From positions 99,304,048 to 99,368,047 of the forward strand of contig CM072884.1 of NCBI GenBank assembly GCA_037013685.1: DNA of 64,000 nucleotides. The letters are read 5' to 3'. The translations under genes were made by a program, and so were the position numbers. The DNA comes from Acridotheres tristis. Lineage: Eukaryota > Chordata > Aves > Passeriformes > Sturnidae. The notes under the pieces are model-generated. The model saw nothing but the letters and a program-made list of their open reading frames with translations, had not been told where the DNA came from and ran no database searches. Shown here one piece after another: positions 61,201 through 64,000 of the stretch (within the stretch, counting starts at the first letter, position 1; every line of letters begins with the position of its first letter).

Positions 61201-64000
61201 TCTCTATCACTATTCATTTGTGAAGGAAGTAGAACAGAAATTTTTGTCTTAGCCTTATTAAAAAATATATGCAGGTACATGAAGAGACATATCTTGCCCC
61301 ATTTTAGACACATGTAATTGTGTAGTCTGAATAACCAGTTTCTGTGTATTCTTAAATTTTACACAAAGTCTTTTCAGTAATGTTCATCTCTTGTTGTATG
61401 TTTAATTGTAAAACTGTGTTCTTCCTATAGTTTTATAACATCGGATGCTAATAATATATATATGCTCAATAATTAGAGGTAATAAGAGTATTTAGAGAGA
61501 TTTGACTTCTGTGTTTTCAAATTTACTGTTGTTGTAAAGTCAAATATTGAGGCCATATTTTTTTTATTAGAACATGGTCATGAGGCGCTTAGTAATAAAT
61601 GTAGCTGAGTGAAGCAATATTATAGCTAAGCAAACTCAAATTTTCCTGCTTTGTGATATAAGGTGGTAGTAGTTAGTAGTAGAGATCAGAAAGGATTATG
61701 TGAGTTTTTTCTTTCCCTGACATTCACTGAAGTCAAACACTGAATCACCTCGTACCAGCTTATCCACCTAGGTGATACATTTAATTGTCAATGACAATTT
61801 TCATGCTAGGAGTTGCATACTGAGATACTTTATAAGTGGGTTTCACAATCAGGCTGTACATTGTTTTCAGTACTGTTCTGTTTCATAGTACAATTTTGAA
61901 AAAACACCCCTTGAAATGCAAAAAACCACAATTTAGTGAATGACTTCTATTTTGGAAAATTCCAATTTAACCTGTTTCTGAAGAGCAGGAAACCAGATCC
62001 ACAAAAGACCTCAGATCTCTAAAATGTTTTTTAGTAGACGTTTAAGTAACAAAATCTGAATTCAATCTGTAAAGAACCTTCCAGATTTCTCCAGAAGCCT
62101 GAATTACCATTGTTGAATTTCTTCATTCCTCAAAGCTAAGCTTTTCTTTGTATCCCCTGTTCTGTCTATCTTCTCAGGGTTCAGCAATGTGCTGTCTGTT
62201 TGCTTGGCACCAAATCTCTGTCAATACTTGTTTGAAACCAGGTTTGACCTGTGTCTGACCAGCATGTCTCTTGATTCAGGAAGTGCATTTTTACCACCTC
62301 TATTATATGCCTTCTGCATTCATCCATATACAACATTTATTCCACGTTTTCAGTTCTGTATTAGTTTATGTTAATGAAAATTATGTACAATGGCTGATTG
62401 TGTTGCACAGTCTACATGTGCTGCTGACCTGCAACATCCTACAGAGTACAGGAGACTGAGTTCTTGCTGCTTCCTTCCCCCAAGGAAGGATATTTTGTAT
62501 GCAGATGACAAACTTGAGACTTTTTCTTGGAAATTTCCTCTTTTTATGACCAGCATTTCTTTTTAAAATTTGGTAGAAACTGGATATTAGTTCAAAATTA
62601 GTAGGAGTAACGGAAATAGATGAACTGGGAATTTCTGATGGATTTTTTCATTTGAAACGAGTTTAAAATTATGAGTGATTATTTTTTACATCACTTCATA
62701 TAAACCATTTAGTTGTTTTAGAGCATGTGAGCAAGAGCTGAGAAATGTGCACTTGGCTGCAATTTTCTCTTCTGTCAGATGGATGCCCCAGCTCTCTTGG
62801 AGGTGTTCTGCATCATAGGCAAGTTATAGACTTTTTGTCAAACAGGTGCAGTGTATTTAAAAATCTGTGGGTAGTAATCTTCAGTGTCCTTGTATCCAAT
62901 TGAGCCTTGGCTTGACTGCTTCACCCCTAGCACATTCCTAGAGAATATAATTTACAGAGGGTGAGATTCTCCAAGAAACCTAGACAAGAATATTCATTGC
63001 TAAAATGGAACATAATGTTACTAGGGCAGCTCCTTAAAGCACCTATTGTCTAATCTCGTTCTGCTGTTGTTTCACTTCAGGTTATTTAAATATTATTTGT
63101 TGGGTTTTTTCAAACACAGGTAAAGTGTCATGTATAACTTCTTAATTGCTTATGATACCATTAATCATTTCATTGGTTTAATGAAATAATACAAGTGTTA
63201 AAGCTTTTTAAATTAAAATTTCTTAAATGTTATATTTTTTGAACTACTTGGGTAACTTCATCCCTAAATAGGTTCCTGAGGTCTTTCTGTTCCTGTTATT
63301 CCTAGAACCCCTCATGCTTTAAGTACTGTAAACAGAATCCTCCAGGATGTTTGATAGCGTGTCTTACCCACATCTGTGAAAGACCTTGACCCAAGAGCTT
63401 TTAAAACTTAATTTCCAAAGTAATCACATTCACTGTAAATAGCAGGATATGGCAGAGAAGCCATGTGGACTAGTTTTGTTGAATGAATGAGAATTGCTGT
63501 CTGAGGATACATGTTTCAGCCCCTATATTTCTTTCACTGTACTTAGATATTACTTTGAGAATAAAAACACTGCCTTTTTGTGGTACCTGGAACATCTAGA
63601 AATTTTTCTTTTACCTCATGTGAAATAGGCATGTAATTCTAATAGATAAATTTGGTTCATCTGCAAAGTTGTGGATGCATGCTGTCCAAACTTATGCATA
63701 TTACAGTCAGCAGAGATTTTTGAGGGCATTCACAGTGTTCCTTTAATGAAAAATCTTTCAGTGGCTTAATTAGCTAGAGCACCTACCAGTAGATACCAGA
63801 AGTGAAATAAACTAAATTTACTCTCCCTCTTAATATCCCTTCATAGTCGTAGTAACTATTACTATTATTAATAGAATTAAAATTAATAAATATAACAATT
63901 CTGTAACTCAGTATTAGAGATACAATTAGTAAAATGGTTTTTTCAGTTTATTTCGGACCATCTTTCCAGGTGCTTTTATTTTAATTAGGATCAGGTATTT
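58283..64000. other. Intron 3 to the right edge, nothing recognised
   Basis: About 5.7 kb. It has a GC-richer patch at 58290-58390, a T13 run at 58595-58607, and an ATATATATAT run near 61457. The last 150 bases are strongly AT-rich. No exon 4 candidate, RNA gene or transposon was recognised. Confidence 0.55.
58595..58607. repeat. T13 homopolymer
   Basis: Thirteen consecutive T residues follow CATACA. Confidence 0.75.

Larger units (their letters stand above)
39554..64000 (+). other. CDKL5: CDKL5 intron 3 (5' part, at least 24.4 kb)
   Basis: The intron starts at the exon 3 donor and runs off the window. I looked on the + strand for the expected 46-bp exon 4, which should encode a segment like EIVAIKKFKDSE in frame 0, flanked by AG and GT. 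I found none. The human intron 3 is also very long as I remember it, so absence of exon 4 here is plausible. The intron carries several CR1 fragments, mostly in the plus orientation, and a block of unassigned sequence at 43.7-44.8 kb. Confidence 0.85.

Noticed and set aside
1..64000. tRNA, rRNA, CRISPR array, operon or prokaryotic gene cluster
   Set aside because: None was seen. The AT-rich, stop-dense sequence with CR1 elements and GT-AG introns is typical of a bird intron.

Overview
This is vertebrate nuclear DNA, almost certainly from a bird and probably a songbird. The evidence is interspersed CR1 (chicken repeat 1) LINE copies ending in the avian ATTCTATGATTCT-type tail. No Alu, B1/B2 or L1 was recognised. 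The sequence is AT-rich and intron-like. The songbird call rests on CR1 3' ends resembling passerine subfamilies from memory, and is inference.

Only one gene can be supported: the 5' part of CDKL5 (cyclin-dependent kinase-like 5, a CMGC serine/threonine kinase) on the + strand. Two exons are visible. Exon 2 (38752-38977) carries a 162-nt 5'UTR segment and the first 64 coding bases. Exon 3 (39519-39553) carries 35 coding bases. Together they encode residues 1-33, including the glycine-rich ATP-binding loop GEGAYGVV. Both boundaries have good splice signals, and phases and lengths match the mammalian gene as remembered. The non-coding first exon and CpG-island promoter lie upstream of the window. 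Exon 4, with the ATP-binding lysine, was not found in the 24.4 kb after exon 3 and presumably lies downstream.

Layout: 1-38751 is read as intron 1. It holds five minus-strand CR1 remnants (about 8213, 11674, 16893, 29420 and 36394) and low-complexity tracts. 38752-39553 holds exon 2, a short 541-bp intron with a T22 tract, and exon 3. 39554-64000 is intron 3. It holds plus-strand CR1 3' ends at about 42460, 46801 and 58230, a plus-strand CR1 ORF2 relic at about 56365, a minus-strand ORF2 relic at about 43352, and an unassigned moderately GC-rich block at 43666-44820. The other open frames of 60-150 codons look like chance ORFs or decayed CR1.

The most interesting regulatory feature is a 12-codon upstream ORF in exon 2. 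Its stop codon overlaps the CDKL5 start as TGATG, an arrangement compatible with termination-reinitiation. The window shows no sign of a novel mobile, defence or biosynthetic system. All searching was by eye, so diverged exons, old transposons or structured RNAs may have been missed.
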